Part shown: piece after piece, positions 52,510 to 62,200 of the stretch
Numbering within the stretch: the first letter of the stretch is position 1
Layout of the letters: each line of letters starts with the position of its first letter
The notes under the pieces: generated by a model
Database searches by the model: none
Seen by the model: only the letters and a program-made list of their open reading frames with translations
What the model was told of the DNA's origin: nothing
Source of the DNA: JACPUX01 sp964517465
Lineage (GTDB): Bacteria > Pseudomonadota > Gammaproteobacteria > Burkholderiales > Casimicrobiaceae
DNA: 64,000 nt
Direction of reading: 5' to 3'
Assembly: GCA_964517465.1 (NCBI GenBank)
Contig: CAZFEK010000006.1
Span: 1-64,000, forward strand
Translations under genes and position numbers: made by a program

Positions 52510-53700
52510 ATGGAAAGTTTGCTCACTCTGGACCATATCGGAAAAGACTACCCTCGCCTGCAGGAAACGGGGAGTCAAGTGCGCACCTTTCTGTCGCTCC
52601 TGTGTGGCCAAGGCGTTCGAGACCACTATCGAGCGGTCCACGACATAACCATCGACCTTCGGCGCGGTGAATCCCTAGGCGTGATTGGCGAAAATGGGGC
52701 GGGAAAATCCACGCTGCTTAAGATCATCGCTGGAGTGATCAAACCCACCCGAGGTCGGTGCACGGTTCGCGGCCGGGTGTCCGCTCTGCTAGAACTGGGA
52801 AGCGGGTTCCATCCGGAGTATTCCGGCCTGGAGAACATCGACCTGGCAGCGGCGCTCTTGGGGCTCTCGGCAACGGAAGTGCGCGCCAAACGTGATGAAA
52901 TCATTGCCTTCGCCGACCTAGGCGAACACATCCACCAGCCAATCAAGCACTATTCCTCGGGGATGGTGGTACGGCTCGGCTTCGCCGTGGCAACGGCGCT
53001 GGATCCGGAAATCTTGATTACCGACGAGGTACTCGCGGTTGGAGACGAATCCTTCCAGAAGAAGTGCATTCGCTGGATTGAGACCTTCCTGGGGGCAGGT
53101 GGGACGTTATTGCTATGTTCTCACTCGATGTACCATATTCAGAAGCTTTGCCAGCGAGCGCTTTGGCTGCACCAGGGGGAAGCTCGCATGCTCGGCAATG
53201 CGGCTGAAGTGACGCAGGAATACCTTGCCTATCACGAAAAGAAGGAGCTGGCGGCGAAAGAAATGGAGACGCCGGCCCACGCGACCCGCACACCCCAAGG
53301 TGCCTATGCGATCGTCGAGTTTCGCTTGGAGGACGATCGCGGCGCGGCCGTCGATCGCGTTGCACATCACGGAGCCTTCCGAGCCGTGGGTGTCGCCCAT
53401 GCCGACGATGGACGGACGCCGGTCATAGTAATCGGGCTCGTGCGCGCCGACGGCACTCCGGTTTATGGCACCCTGAGTGAAATCGACGGCTATTTTCCGC
53501 GCCCTATCGGCGACAACCGTTTTCGATTCGTGCTACGCTTCGACGACGTGCAAGCGCTTCCTGGAAAATACGCAGTTCGGGCGCACGCCATGGATCCCGA
53601 GGGGTTGCGTCTCTTTGATACTTGGGAGATTGAGTTGAGCGTAAGCGGGAGCTCTCGCGAACTGGGGTTGTGTCAGCTTCCGCATACCTGGTTGGAATAG
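52510..53700 (+). CDS. wzt: ABC polysaccharide export ATPase with cargo-binding domain (Wzt-like)
   Basis: A 396-residue protein. The nucleotide-binding domain has Walker A GENGAGKST at 60-68, the signature YSSGMVVRLGFA near 148-159 and Walker B ILITDEVLAVGDE. LLELGSGFHPEYSGLENI is characteristic of the Wzt/TagH/KpsT-like branch. Residues of about 250-390 add a C-terminal beta-sandwich (VEFRLEDDRGAAVDRV ... GKYAVRAHAMDPEGL) like the Wzt domain that recognises the non-reducing-end modification of O-antigen. A capping enzyme is therefore expected nearby; a coiled-coil methyltransferase is encoded at 55592. Confidence 0.94.
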   Translation: MESLLTLDHIGKDYPRLQETGSQVRTFLSLLCGQGVRDHYRAVHDITIDLRRGESLGVIGENGAGKSTLLKIIAGVIKPTRGRCTVRGRVSALLELGSGFHPEYSGLENIDLAAALLGLSATEVRAKRDEIIAFADLGEHIHQPIKHYSSGMVVRLGFAVATALDPEILITDEVLAVGDESFQKKCIRWIETFLGAGGTLLLCSHSMYHIQKLCQRALWLHQGEARMLGNAAEVTQEYLAYHEKKELAAKEMETPAHATRTPQGAYAIVEFRLEDDRGAAVDRVAHHGAFRAVGVAHADDGRTPVIVIGLVRADGTPVYGTLSEIDGYFPRPIGDNRFRFVLRFDDVQALPGKYAVRAHAMDPEGLRLFDTWEIELSVSGSSRELGLCQLPHTWLE

Positions 53701-53704
53701 TCCG

Positions 53705-54622
53705 GTGTTGAAGGAAACCCTCCGCGACGCGCTGCAGCTCTTCGCGATGCCCCTGTTGTCCGCATGTCTGCCGTGGCGAGTGGGATTCGGCCTTCTGCGT
53801 GCCTTTGCGGAGGCGAAATGGATTTTTCGGCAGGAGACGGCGCAAGCGCTCGCAGGTGTACGCACCGTGCAGCCGATCGAAGACCCAAGCGCGTGGGAGA
53901 GTCACCATCGCTTGATTCGTCTGGTTGACCATGCCGACCTCTACCTTTCCCTCTCTCGAGGAGACCGATGGCTGGACGAGAACATTCAGGTCACCGGACA
54001 ATGGCCCGAGAAAGGACCGTTCCTCGCGGCCTTTCTCCACTGGGGGGCCGGTATGTGGGCATTGCGGCACCTGCGCCGCTCCGGCCGACGTGCTGCATTT
54101 CTTTCCATACGCTTCGACCGTGCGATGTTTCGCGGCTGGCCGCTGCGTTATGCCTACGCGCGCTTGCGCGCCTGGACCACGGCGCGCGCGGCGGGCGGCG
54201 GCCTGATCTTCACGGGCGGTGCCCGCGATGCGATGCGCGACCATTTTGCGGCGGGCGGCAACATCGTCGCCGCGATCGATGTGCCGCCGGTGGGCGACCG
54301 TGATGCTCTTCCAGTAAAGCTATTCGGGCGACCCGCTGCGCTCACCGCAGGTATATTCGAGGTGGCGGCGCAACTGAAGGTTCCAATCGTTCTCTTCACG
54401 GTTGCATTGAACCCAGTGGACGGAACCAGGCGGCTTGATATCAATCCGCCGGTGGTGGGTCACAACGCGCTTGAGCTTGCAGTGCTGTTTGCGCAGCGCC
54501 TTGAAAGTGCACTCCAAGCCGCCTCGCCGGCGTGGCACTTTTGGGCCCACGTGCAGCAGTTCTTTTCGAGCGAAGCAAGCACGGAGCCTGTGCGGAGCCT
54601 GGCCCATGCCGATCTGGCGTGA
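53705..54622 (+). CDS. LPLAT-family acyltransferase-like protein, copy 1
   Basis: A 305-residue protein resembling lipid A acyltransferases (LpxL/HtrB, LPLAT). The C-terminal core GGARDAMRDHFAAGGNIVAA, VKLFGRPAALTAGIFEVAAQ and KVPIVLFTVALNPVDGTRRL follows the family pattern (substrate-binding GG, FGRPA, APV). At the active site it has HWGAGMWALRHLR: the His is present, but the acidic partner four residues later (HX4D/E) is replaced by Met. It starts with GTG just after wzt. The next gene is a clear paralogue. Substrate and activity are uncertain. Confidence 0.72.
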   Translation: MLKETLRDALQLFAMPLLSACLPWRVGFGLLRAFAEAKWIFRQETAQALAGVRTVQPIEDPSAWESHHRLIRLVDHADLYLSLSRGDRWLDENIQVTGQWPEKGPFLAAFLHWGAGMWALRHLRRSGRRAAFLSIRFDRAMFRGWPLRYAYARLRAWTTARAAGGGLIFTGGARDAMRDHFAAGGNIVAAIDVPPVGDRDALPVKLFGRPAALTAGIFEVAAQLKVPIVLFTVALNPVDGTRRLDINPPVVGHNALELAVLFAQRLESALQAASPAWHFWAHVQQFFSSEASTEPVRSLAHADLA

Positions 54623-55484
54623 TCTTCTGGACCTTTACCTCGCACCCGCGAGTGCCGGCCTGTTGCCTTGGCCGCGGGCGTTTCGATGGCTGCGGTGGCT
54701 GGCCAGCCGCGAACTGCTTTACACGCAAGACGTCGCAGCCGCCAAGCGCGAACGTGAAACGGTGCTCCGCTCCGAGACCCCAGCACAATGGCGAGATTCC
54801 TTTCGCCTTGTGAAGCTGGTGGACCATGCCGATCTCTACCTTTCGCTTACCCGCAGTGACTCATGGATGAAGCGGTACCTTCGGGTAAGCGGTGCTTGGC
54901 CGAAACAGGGGCCGTTCATCGCCTTCACCTTTCATTGGGGAACGGGGTTTTGGTCCCTGCGGCACTTGCGCGCAACAGGGCTTCGACCAGCCATGCTTTC
55001 CACGCCGCTCGGCCCGGCCCCGCCGCTGGGAGATTGGCGCGGAAGATACGGCTTCTGGCGCAATCGCGAGGTGGCGCGCGCCACGGGCGAAGCGATCATC
55101 TACCTTGGCGGTGCAAAGGACAAAATACGCCGGCATCTCGCCAGCGGTGGTGTCGTGGTCGGACTCATGGACGTCCCGTCCTGCCAGACTCCGGAGTCAA
55201 TCGCCGTCGAAATTCTGGGCAGACCCTCGGCGCTGCCGCGCGGATTGCTCGACCTTGCGTCCGAGTTGTCTGTGCCGCTGGTGCCGTTTCTCCTCTCCCT
55301 CGACATCGCGACTGGCCAAAGGCATCTGCGAATCTGCAGCCCCCTGGCCGGTGCTAGCACCGAGGATCTGGCCCGCGACGCGGCCGCGCTAATGAGCGAA
55401 ACGCTAGGAGCCGATCCTCCGGCGTGGCATCGGTGGGCGGACGCAAGTTTGTTCTTTTCAGCAGCAAAGCAGCAAAGAGGTTAG
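54606..55484 (+). CDS. LPLAT-family acyltransferase-like protein, copy 2
   Basis: A 292-residue paralogue of the previous gene, overlapping it by 17 bp. Shared blocks are RLVKLVDHADLYLSLTRSDS, the active-site region FHWGTGFWSLRHLRATG and LGGAKDKIRRHLASGGVVVG, then FLGRPSALP-like ILGRPSALPRGLLDLASELS. As in copy 1, the position expected to hold the acidic residue of HX4(D/E) is hydrophobic (Phe). The ATG at 54606 begins MPIWRDLLDLYLAP. Two divergent copies in tandem suggest a heteromer or two-step modification of the exported glycolipid (inference). Confidence 0.72.
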   Translation: MPIWRDLLDLYLAPASAGLLPWPRAFRWLRWLASRELLYTQDVAAAKRERETVLRSETPAQWRDSFRLVKLVDHADLYLSLTRSDSWMKRYLRVSGAWPKQGPFIAFTFHWGTGFWSLRHLRATGLRPAMLSTPLGPAPPLGDWRGRYGFWRNREVARATGEAIIYLGGAKDKIRRHLASGGVVVGLMDVPSCQTPESIAVEILGRPSALPRGLLDLASELSVPLVPFLLSLDIATGQRHLRICSPLAGASTEDLARDAAALMSETLGADPPAWHRWADASLFFSAAKQQRG

Positions 55485-55591
55485 AATACGGGGCAATTGC
55501 CCGAGGCAGTCCATTTGCCGCAAAGGCAGAGGTGTTTGTGCGCCCGAGCGTCAGCCCGGATCGGCGAACAATAGCCAGCCAAGCCACCCGC

Positions 55592-56917
55592 ATGTCCAAA
55601 GACCTCTCATTCACTGGTGAACGCTTTCTCCCAGGGTGCGTAGGCGAAATCGTCTATGAGCATTGGCACCGCTACGCGTTTGCGACGCGGCTCGCGGCCG
55701 GCCGGCGGGTACTCGATGTCGCATGTGGTGAGGGATATGGATCCGCGTTGCTATCACGCGAATCGACCTTCACTCTGGGGGTCGATATCTCAGTGGAGGC
55801 GGTCGCCCATGCGCATGAGCGATACTCGCGGTCCGGAACTTGCGCGTTTGTCCGAGGTTCCTGCGATCGTCTGCCCGTCGCATCCGGAACGTTTGATCTG
55901 ATCGTTTCCTTTGAAACGATCGAGCACGTTGACGCGGATGCTCAGCGCGCAATGCTCGGCGAGTTTGCCCGCGTTCTCGCGCCAGGCGGCTCGGTGCTGC
56001 TCTCGTCGCCCAACAAGGCGCTCTATTCCGACGTCAATTCTGTCAAAAACGAGTTTCACGTCAACGAACTCTACCGGGGCGATTTGGCCCAGCTTCTTGA
56101 CCTGCATTTTCCCGCACGGATCTGGTTCGGGCAAAAGATTCAGTGTGTTTCTGCCATCTGGTCCGAGCAAGAGTCTCGCGTTTCCTATGAAGCCTGGGAA
56201 CTCTCGCCCGAGGGCTTGCGACCTTATCCTGGTCCAGAGCCCATGTATTACCTCGTTGCGGCGGCCCATCGCCCAGAAGATTTGCCGAGAGCCAACCCCG
56301 GGCTCTCCGTTTTCATCGATCGGGGCGAGACGCTTCAGGCGGCGAACGTGCGGGCCCAGCGCGAAATCCTGCGTGTTGACACCGAGTCTGCACAGCAACG
56401 GCGCCGGTTCGAGGCATTGATCCTGGAGCGAGACCAAACGCTCATCCAGCGAAGCCGGCACATCGAACACCTGGAAGAACTCAAGGCGCATTGCGAGGAA
56501 ATCGTGGCCGAGCGTGATACCCAAATCGCTGCCAAGGGCGAACACGTAACGCATCTCGAAGCATTGGTCGCCGAGCGGGAACGTTTGATCGTAGAGCGGG
56601 ACGGACAGTTGGAGTTGATCAACGGCCTGCTGCGCGCAGAACAAGAAGCGCACGCGCGCATGGTGATCGAACTGCGCGAAGTGTTACAGGCGAAGGCCGA
56701 CCTGATGAGCACACTATCCGGCCTGGAAGGGGAGCGCACCAAGCTACTGGCAGAAGTGCGTGAATTTCGCGCCAAACTCGGAGAAACCGAAGAGCAGGTG
56801 GTGGACTTCCAGAGGATGATAACAGAAAGGGATGCAGTGGTTTTGTACCGACAGAGTCTTGTTTGGTGGCTGAAATTGCCGTTTGCCCGAGTTAAGATGG
56901 CGCTCCGCGGAAGATGA
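55592..56917 (+). CDS. SAM methyltransferase with long C-terminal coiled coil
   Basis: A 441-residue protein. Residues of about 1-240 form a class I methyltransferase: RRVLDVACGEGYGSALLS at 38-55, then FDLIVSFETIEHVDADAQRA and VLAPGGSVLLSSPNKALYSD. Residues of about 260-420 are a heptad-rich coiled coil with many Glu, Arg, Leu and Gln. The C-terminus (WWLKLPFARVKMALRG) looks like an amphipathic membrane-attaching helix. This architecture recalls WbdD, which caps O-antigen chains and uses a coiled coil as a length ruler, although no kinase domain is present here. The ATG at 55592 is chosen; upstream in-frame sequence overlaps the LPLAT gene. Confidence 0.83.
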   Translation: MSKDLSFTGERFLPGCVGEIVYEHWHRYAFATRLAAGRRVLDVACGEGYGSALLSRESTFTLGVDISVEAVAHAHERYSRSGTCAFVRGSCDRLPVASGTFDLIVSFETIEHVDADAQRAMLGEFARVLAPGGSVLLSSPNKALYSDVNSVKNEFHVNELYRGDLAQLLDLHFPARIWFGQKIQCVSAIWSEQESRVSYEAWELSPEGLRPYPGPEPMYYLVAAAHRPEDLPRANPGLSVFIDRGETLQAANVRAQREILRVDTESAQQRRRFEALILERDQTLIQRSRHIEHLEELKAHCEEIVAERDTQIAAKGEHVTHLEALVAERERLIVERDGQLELINGLLRAEQEAHARMVIELREVLQAKADLMSTLSGLEGERTKLLAEVREFRAKLGETEEQVVDFQRMITERDAVVLYRQSLVWWLKLPFARVKMALRGR

Positions 56918-59184
56918 GGGACGTTTCCAAGGTTGTCGACGTTGTCGTGCCGGTGTACAACGCGGTGAGCGATTTGCGGCGCTGCGTGGAGAGCGTGCGC
57001 AGATGCACGGATACGCCCCACCGGTTGATCTTGATCGATGACGCCTCGCCAGACGCGGCCGTGGCAGAGTACTTTGCCGAGCTGAAGAGGGATTTGCCCG
57101 GCAACTGTTTGCTGCTGCAGAATGACAAGAATCTTGGCTTCGTCGGAACTACGAATCGCGGGATGGCGCTTTCTGAGAACGATGTCGTCTTGCTCAATTC
57201 GGATACGGTAGTCACCCTCCGCTGGCTCGAGAAGCTTAAACGCTGTGCGGCCTCCGACTCACGCATCGGGACGGCTACGCCGTTCTCCAACAACGCTGAA
57301 ATCTGCTCCTACCCACGGTTTTGCGAGAATAATGCATGGTCGGAGCGCGACGATCCTGAACTGCTCAATTTGGCCCTGGAACGTGCGGCCGTTCCGATCT
57401 ATCCGGACTTGCCTACGGGGGTTGGGTTTTGCTTCTATATCAAGCGCGAAGTCCTGCGCGAGATCGGTGACTTCGATCCCGTCTTTGGTTTGGGATATGG
57501 CGAAGAGAATGACTTTTGCATGCGCGCCCAAAAAGCGGGGTACCGAAATGTCCTTTGCGAAGACACGCTCGTTCTGCACTTAGGAAACCGCTCCTTTGAC
57601 GCCAAAAAAAAGGCGCTGAGCGAGCGCAATATGCAGTTGCTGTTGGAACGCCATCCGGATTACCAGTCCCGGGTGTTGGATTTCATTCGCGCAGATCCGC
57701 TTCGATCGCTCAGGGAAGCCGCGCAATCGCAGTATGCCATTGCCCTGGGCGGCGCTCATCGCCCCGGCATTTTGCACATTCAGCACGGCAAAGGCGGTGG
57801 CACGGAGAACCATATCCGCGCGCTGATCAGTTCCAGCCGGGCCGAATTCCGGCACTACTTGCTCACGACGCTTGGGGAGGCCTGGGAGTTCGAAGATCAT
57901 TGTGACGAATCCGTTCGGCACTACCATTTCCGACATCAGCAAGACGAGATATGGGCTGAACTGCTCGCCGGCCTGTGCGCGACCTTTCGAGTTGGGCTCG
58001 TTCATGTCCATCACTTGTCGGGTTGCAGGGAAGGCCTACTTGCTGCGTTGTCGATCTTGCCATTGCCTTTCGGCTTCACGGTTCACGATTTTTATCTGGC
58101 CTGTCCCACCACGACCCTACTTGATGCACAAGATGCCTATTGCGGCGCGGAAACCGATGTCATTCGCTGCCAGGATTGCCTCAATGGACAAACTGGTTTT
58201 CGTGGAACGCCGATTATCAAATGGCGAGAATTACACGCGCGGTTTCTGCAACGATGCGCATTTGTGATTTCCCCGAGCGAGTTTGCTGCAAACACGTTGA
58301 GGCGTTACTTTGCCTTGCACGATGTGTCCGTGATTCCGCACGGGAAAGCGCTAGCAAAGTGGGGCCAGCCTGTAGGATTGCGCACTGTGCTTCTGTTGCC
58401 CAATGATGGAAAGCCCACGGTGGGTGTGTTGGGGGCGATAGGCCCGGTGAAGGGCGCGCGGTTCCTCGAACGACTGGTGGAGCGCACCCGCCAGCGAAGT
58501 CTGAACTTCCGCTGGGTTCTCGTCGGGTACTTGGACCGCCAATATCAGGCCCATCAAGATCAAGACGCGATGTTTACCATTCACGGCCCCTATCGACCCG
58601 AAGACGTACCCGCGCTGCTTGACCATTACCGAATCGACCTACTGGTATTCCCTTCGGCAGGCCCGGAAACCTTTAGCTTCACGCTCAGTGAGGCATGGGC
58701 GGCAGGCCGGCCGGCACTGGTCCCACCTATCGGTGCGCTGGGCGAGCGCATGACGCAGAGTAAGGCGGGATGGCTGATGGATGATTGGGTTCACGCTGAC
58801 GCCGTGCTTGACCAGATCGAGCGGTTGCTGTCGCAGGCGGGGGCGCCCGCCTTGCAGAGCGCGCGCGAGTGCGCTCGGCGGGCAGGTAGCCAGCAGGGGC
58901 AGAGCATGGTTTCCGAAACTTGCCGGGTCTATCGCCAGCACCTGGTGACGGGCGAGAACTTTGCGGGGGAGGGGTTGGCGCGGGGGCGGGTGCTGAGTGC
59001 GTTGCGCTCGGCCCAAAGTGTTTCTGAAGTGCGGGACCCGCGAACTCGGTCTCCGGCGGAACTAGCACTACTCAAGATCGCGCACCTCGGTTTACGACTA
59101 AGATATACGACAATAGGAAAGATTCTGTATCATATTGTCCCCCAGTCACTCCAGCGCGACTTGAAGCGTCGCTTACTAGCCTGA
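56914..59184 (+). CDS. Two-domain glycosyltransferase (GT2 + GT4)
   Basis: A 756-residue fusion. Residues of about 1-260 are a GT2 domain: VVDVVVPVYNAVSDLRRCVE, LIDDASPDAAV, NDKNLGFVGTTNRGM and the DxD-like LLNSDTVV. From about 285, a GT-B/GT4 domain begins GILHIQHGKGGGTENHIRAL and ends with the donor-site motif SFTLSEAWAAGRPALVPPIG. The start overlaps the methyltransferase stop (ATGA), so both likely act on the same exported glycan. A run of eight A at 57604-57611 lies in the coding sequence. Confidence 0.88.
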   Translation: MRDVSKVVDVVVPVYNAVSDLRRCVESVRRCTDTPHRLILIDDASPDAAVAEYFAELKRDLPGNCLLLQNDKNLGFVGTTNRGMALSENDVVLLNSDTVVTLRWLEKLKRCAASDSRIGTATPFSNNAEICSYPRFCENNAWSERDDPELLNLALERAAVPIYPDLPTGVGFCFYIKREVLREIGDFDPVFGLGYGEENDFCMRAQKAGYRNVLCEDTLVLHLGNRSFDAKKKALSERNMQLLLERHPDYQSRVLDFIRADPLRSLREAAQSQYAIALGGAHRPGILHIQHGKGGGTENHIRALISSSRAEFRHYLLTTLGEAWEFEDHCDESVRHYHFRHQQDEIWAELLAGLCATFRVGLVHVHHLSGCREGLLAALSILPLPFGFTVHDFYLACPTTTLLDAQDAYCGAETDVIRCQDCLNGQTGFRGTPIIKWRELHARFLQRCAFVISPSEFAANTLRRYFALHDVSVIPHGKALAKWGQPVGLRTVLLLPNDGKPTVGVLGAIGPVKGARFLERLVERTRQRSLNFRWVLVGYLDRQYQAHQDQDAMFTIHGPYRPEDVPALLDHYRIDLLVFPSAGPETFSFTLSEAWAAGRPALVPPIGALGERMTQSKAGWLMDDWVHADAVLDQIERLLSQAGAPALQSARECARRAGSQQGQSMVSETCRVYRQHLVTGENFAGEGLARGRVLSALRSAQSVSEVRDPRTRSPAELALLKIAHLGLRLRYTTIGKILYHIVPQSLQRDLKRRLLA

Positions 59185-59200
59185 CGGATCGAGCGGCAAG

Positions 59201-62200
59201 GTGAGCAATTACCACACGCTATTGCGGGAAGCCGAGCGCCTTAGCGGGGAAAGACGACCGACCGACGCGCTACTCCTGTTGCTGCAGGCGGTGCGAATCA
59301 ATCGCCACGGCGTCGAAGCGCAGTGTGCGCTTGCCGAAACTTGGGAGCATCTGGGGCGGGCCGATCAGGCGATTGCGACGTGGCGAGAAGCACTTCGCTG
59401 GCACTCCTTGCCCCGCATACAGGCGGCGCTGGCCCGACTGCTATGGCAAGGAGGGGAAGCCAAGAGCGCTTCGTCGATGGTGTCGGCCGCTCTCGCTCAG
59501 GATCCAGGTCACGTCGACGCCCTTCTACTATGGGCCGAGATGCTTCGTGTGCACGGGCGTGACCAAGAGATGAGGCTCACCTTGATCAAGGCGGGAGATT
59601 CGGTAGCAATTCCACCGGTTTCCTGGCGCGAGCTTGACGAAGGCTTGCGCCGATGCGGCGAGATCGAACTGGCCGACAAGCTGTTCCTGCGGCTGCAGGC
59701 CAATTTGCCATCCTCTGTGGGGAAACTTCTTGCCGGTCTTTCGCTGCCTGAGGGGGCATACGATCCCGCCACTCGCGCGGTGTGGATTGAAGAGGCGATG
59801 TTGCGGGAAGACTGGAGCGAAGCGGAACTCAATGAAGCCCTGTGGCGCCTGGACCAGCGCGCTGACGTTGCGCTCTTGGGTCGGTCCCTGGGGCGCCGTT
59901 ACCGCGATGTCGTGGCGCGGCGCCTACATCGCCAGGGAGGGTTGCATTGGCCCAAGCGGTGCGCGGGAGAGATGCCGCGCGTTGGAGTCGTCCAGAGCAC
60001 GTGGAAGGAGCGAGCGGCCGACGGTATGGAGCCTTTGCTCCTGGCGGCTTCTCGCGGACAGGTCAGCCTGCGAGGCTATGCGGTCGACGAGAAGGCGCCT
60101 GAGACGACGCAGACTGGTTCCGTGGTCGTTGCGGGTCTCGGACACCTCGCTCCTGTGCAGGCGGCGCGATGGTTGGCGGAAGAAGACTGCGATGTGCTCC
60201 TGGTACGCGAGGAGGCTTGCAGCGCCCGCTTGGCCGAAATCTTGGCGCACCATCCGGCAATGAAGGTGCTGTCTTGGGGTGCGGTAGCACCGGCAGTTGC
60301 CTGGCTCACTGACGGTGCGTACACGCACGGAGACGCTGCGGTCGATGGCCTGCTCGGTTTGCTTGCATCGGCCGATTCCGGTCGGCCCCAGGGGACGTGG
60401 ACCGCCACCGAGCTGCGTTCACGCTGGCAAACTGCGGTGCAGTGGCACCAGGCCGGGGAGGTCGTGGCAGCGGATCAAGCCTATACGGCCATACTCGCAG
60501 AGCAAGGTGCCGTCCCGCGAGTGCTTCACTTGCGTGGCGCGCTGCGGCGCGATCAAGGAAGTGCTCGCGCCGCGCTGTCGGACTTTCATGCAGCGTTCAA
60601 CGTGGCGCCGAGCTATGTCGACCCGGCACTTGCGCAAATCGAGCTGCTCACCGAGCTTGGGGCGCATCGTGACGCGGCGGAATTCGCGTTTCAGGTCTTG
60701 CACTTGGTGGAAGACGACCCGCGCCTGTGGCGCGCGGGGGGGGGGGCCGCGCGAAAGGCCAGGCGATTAGAAGAGGCGCAGCAGGCGCTACAGCAAGCCG
60801 CAATCTTGGCCCCCGGCGATGCCTCGGCGTGGTTCAATCTGGGGTTAGTCGCACAGGAGCGCGGAGACGATGAGATTGCGCTCGACGCCCTGCAAAAAGC
60901 GGCACTGCTCGATCCGACGACGCCCGAGGCCTTCTATAACCTCGGGGCTTTGCATCAGCAGCGCAACGCGCACGAACGTGCGGCTAACTGCTATGAGCAG
61001 GCGATCCGACTCAAGCCTGATGATGCGCGGGCCTACAAGAATTTGGGTGAAATGCGTTTCGCATCGGGCAATTACCCGGCCTGGTTGGCCAGTTTTCAGC
61101 GCTTCGAGCAGCATTGCCCAGGCTCTTTCTCGCTGGTTGGATATGCTCTGGAGGCCTGCCAGTTCATGGGCGATTGGAATCGCCTGGACTACTACCTCAA
61201 CGGACTGCAGAAGCAGCGCTTTCAACCGCGCGACGCCACAGAGCTCGTCGATGGACTGGAGGAACTGCTCTATCTGCTGTTGTTTTTCGATTTTGAGCCC
61301 CCGGACATGGGGCGCTTCTACCGCACCTATGCCGAAGCCGCGGCCAAGGTCTATGGCGCTCCGCGAACGCTGCCCCCGGAGCGCCGTCCTGGGCGCTGGC
61401 GTGTCGGCTATCTCTCCGGCGACGTTCGCGATCAGGTGATGGGCAAAATGATCCACCAATGGCTTTTGCATCATGACCGCGAACGTTTTGAGGTGTTCTT
61501 GTTCGCCACCCGACCGGCTGAAGGGAATTGGGGAGAACGCATTTCAGTCGCGGCCGAGCATTTCGAAGATCTCTCGCGGCAGGACGATCCGGCCGCGATC
61601 GAGCGCATCCTGGAGGCTGATCTCGATCTACTGGTGGACTGCTCCACGCACACTCGCGGGGCGCGCCAAGCGATTTTGGCTGCGAAGCCGGCTCGAGTGC
61701 AGATCACCAGCATCGCCAGTGCCGGATGCCTCGGCCTTTCCACCATTGATTTCAAGCTCACCGATTCGGTGGCCGATTTGCCGGAGAGTCAAGAGCACCA
61801 GGTCGAGCCCTTCCTGGCGATGGCCGGCTGCGTCTATCCCTTCCGTCACATCGAGGCTGCGGCAACGCATGGTTATCATCGGGATCGCCTGGGCATCGGC
61901 ACCGATGCCGTGGTTCTGGGTGCGTTCGTCACGCTCTTGAAGCTCAGCCGCCGCTGTTTGAAGTTATGGCGCGAGATTCTCGAATGCGTACCACGAGCCG
62001 TGATCGCGCTCTCTCCGGTCAACCCAGGGCAGCGCGATGCCTATGTGCGTGTCTTTCAGTCTGCCGGAATCGATTCGGGAAGATTGGTATTCGTGCCTCA
62101 GGGGCGCGACGAGATGGAGAATCAGGCGCGTTATCATCTAGTCGATATCGTATTGGATCCCATGCCCTTTGGTGGCGCCAACGGCACCATCGAGGCTCTG

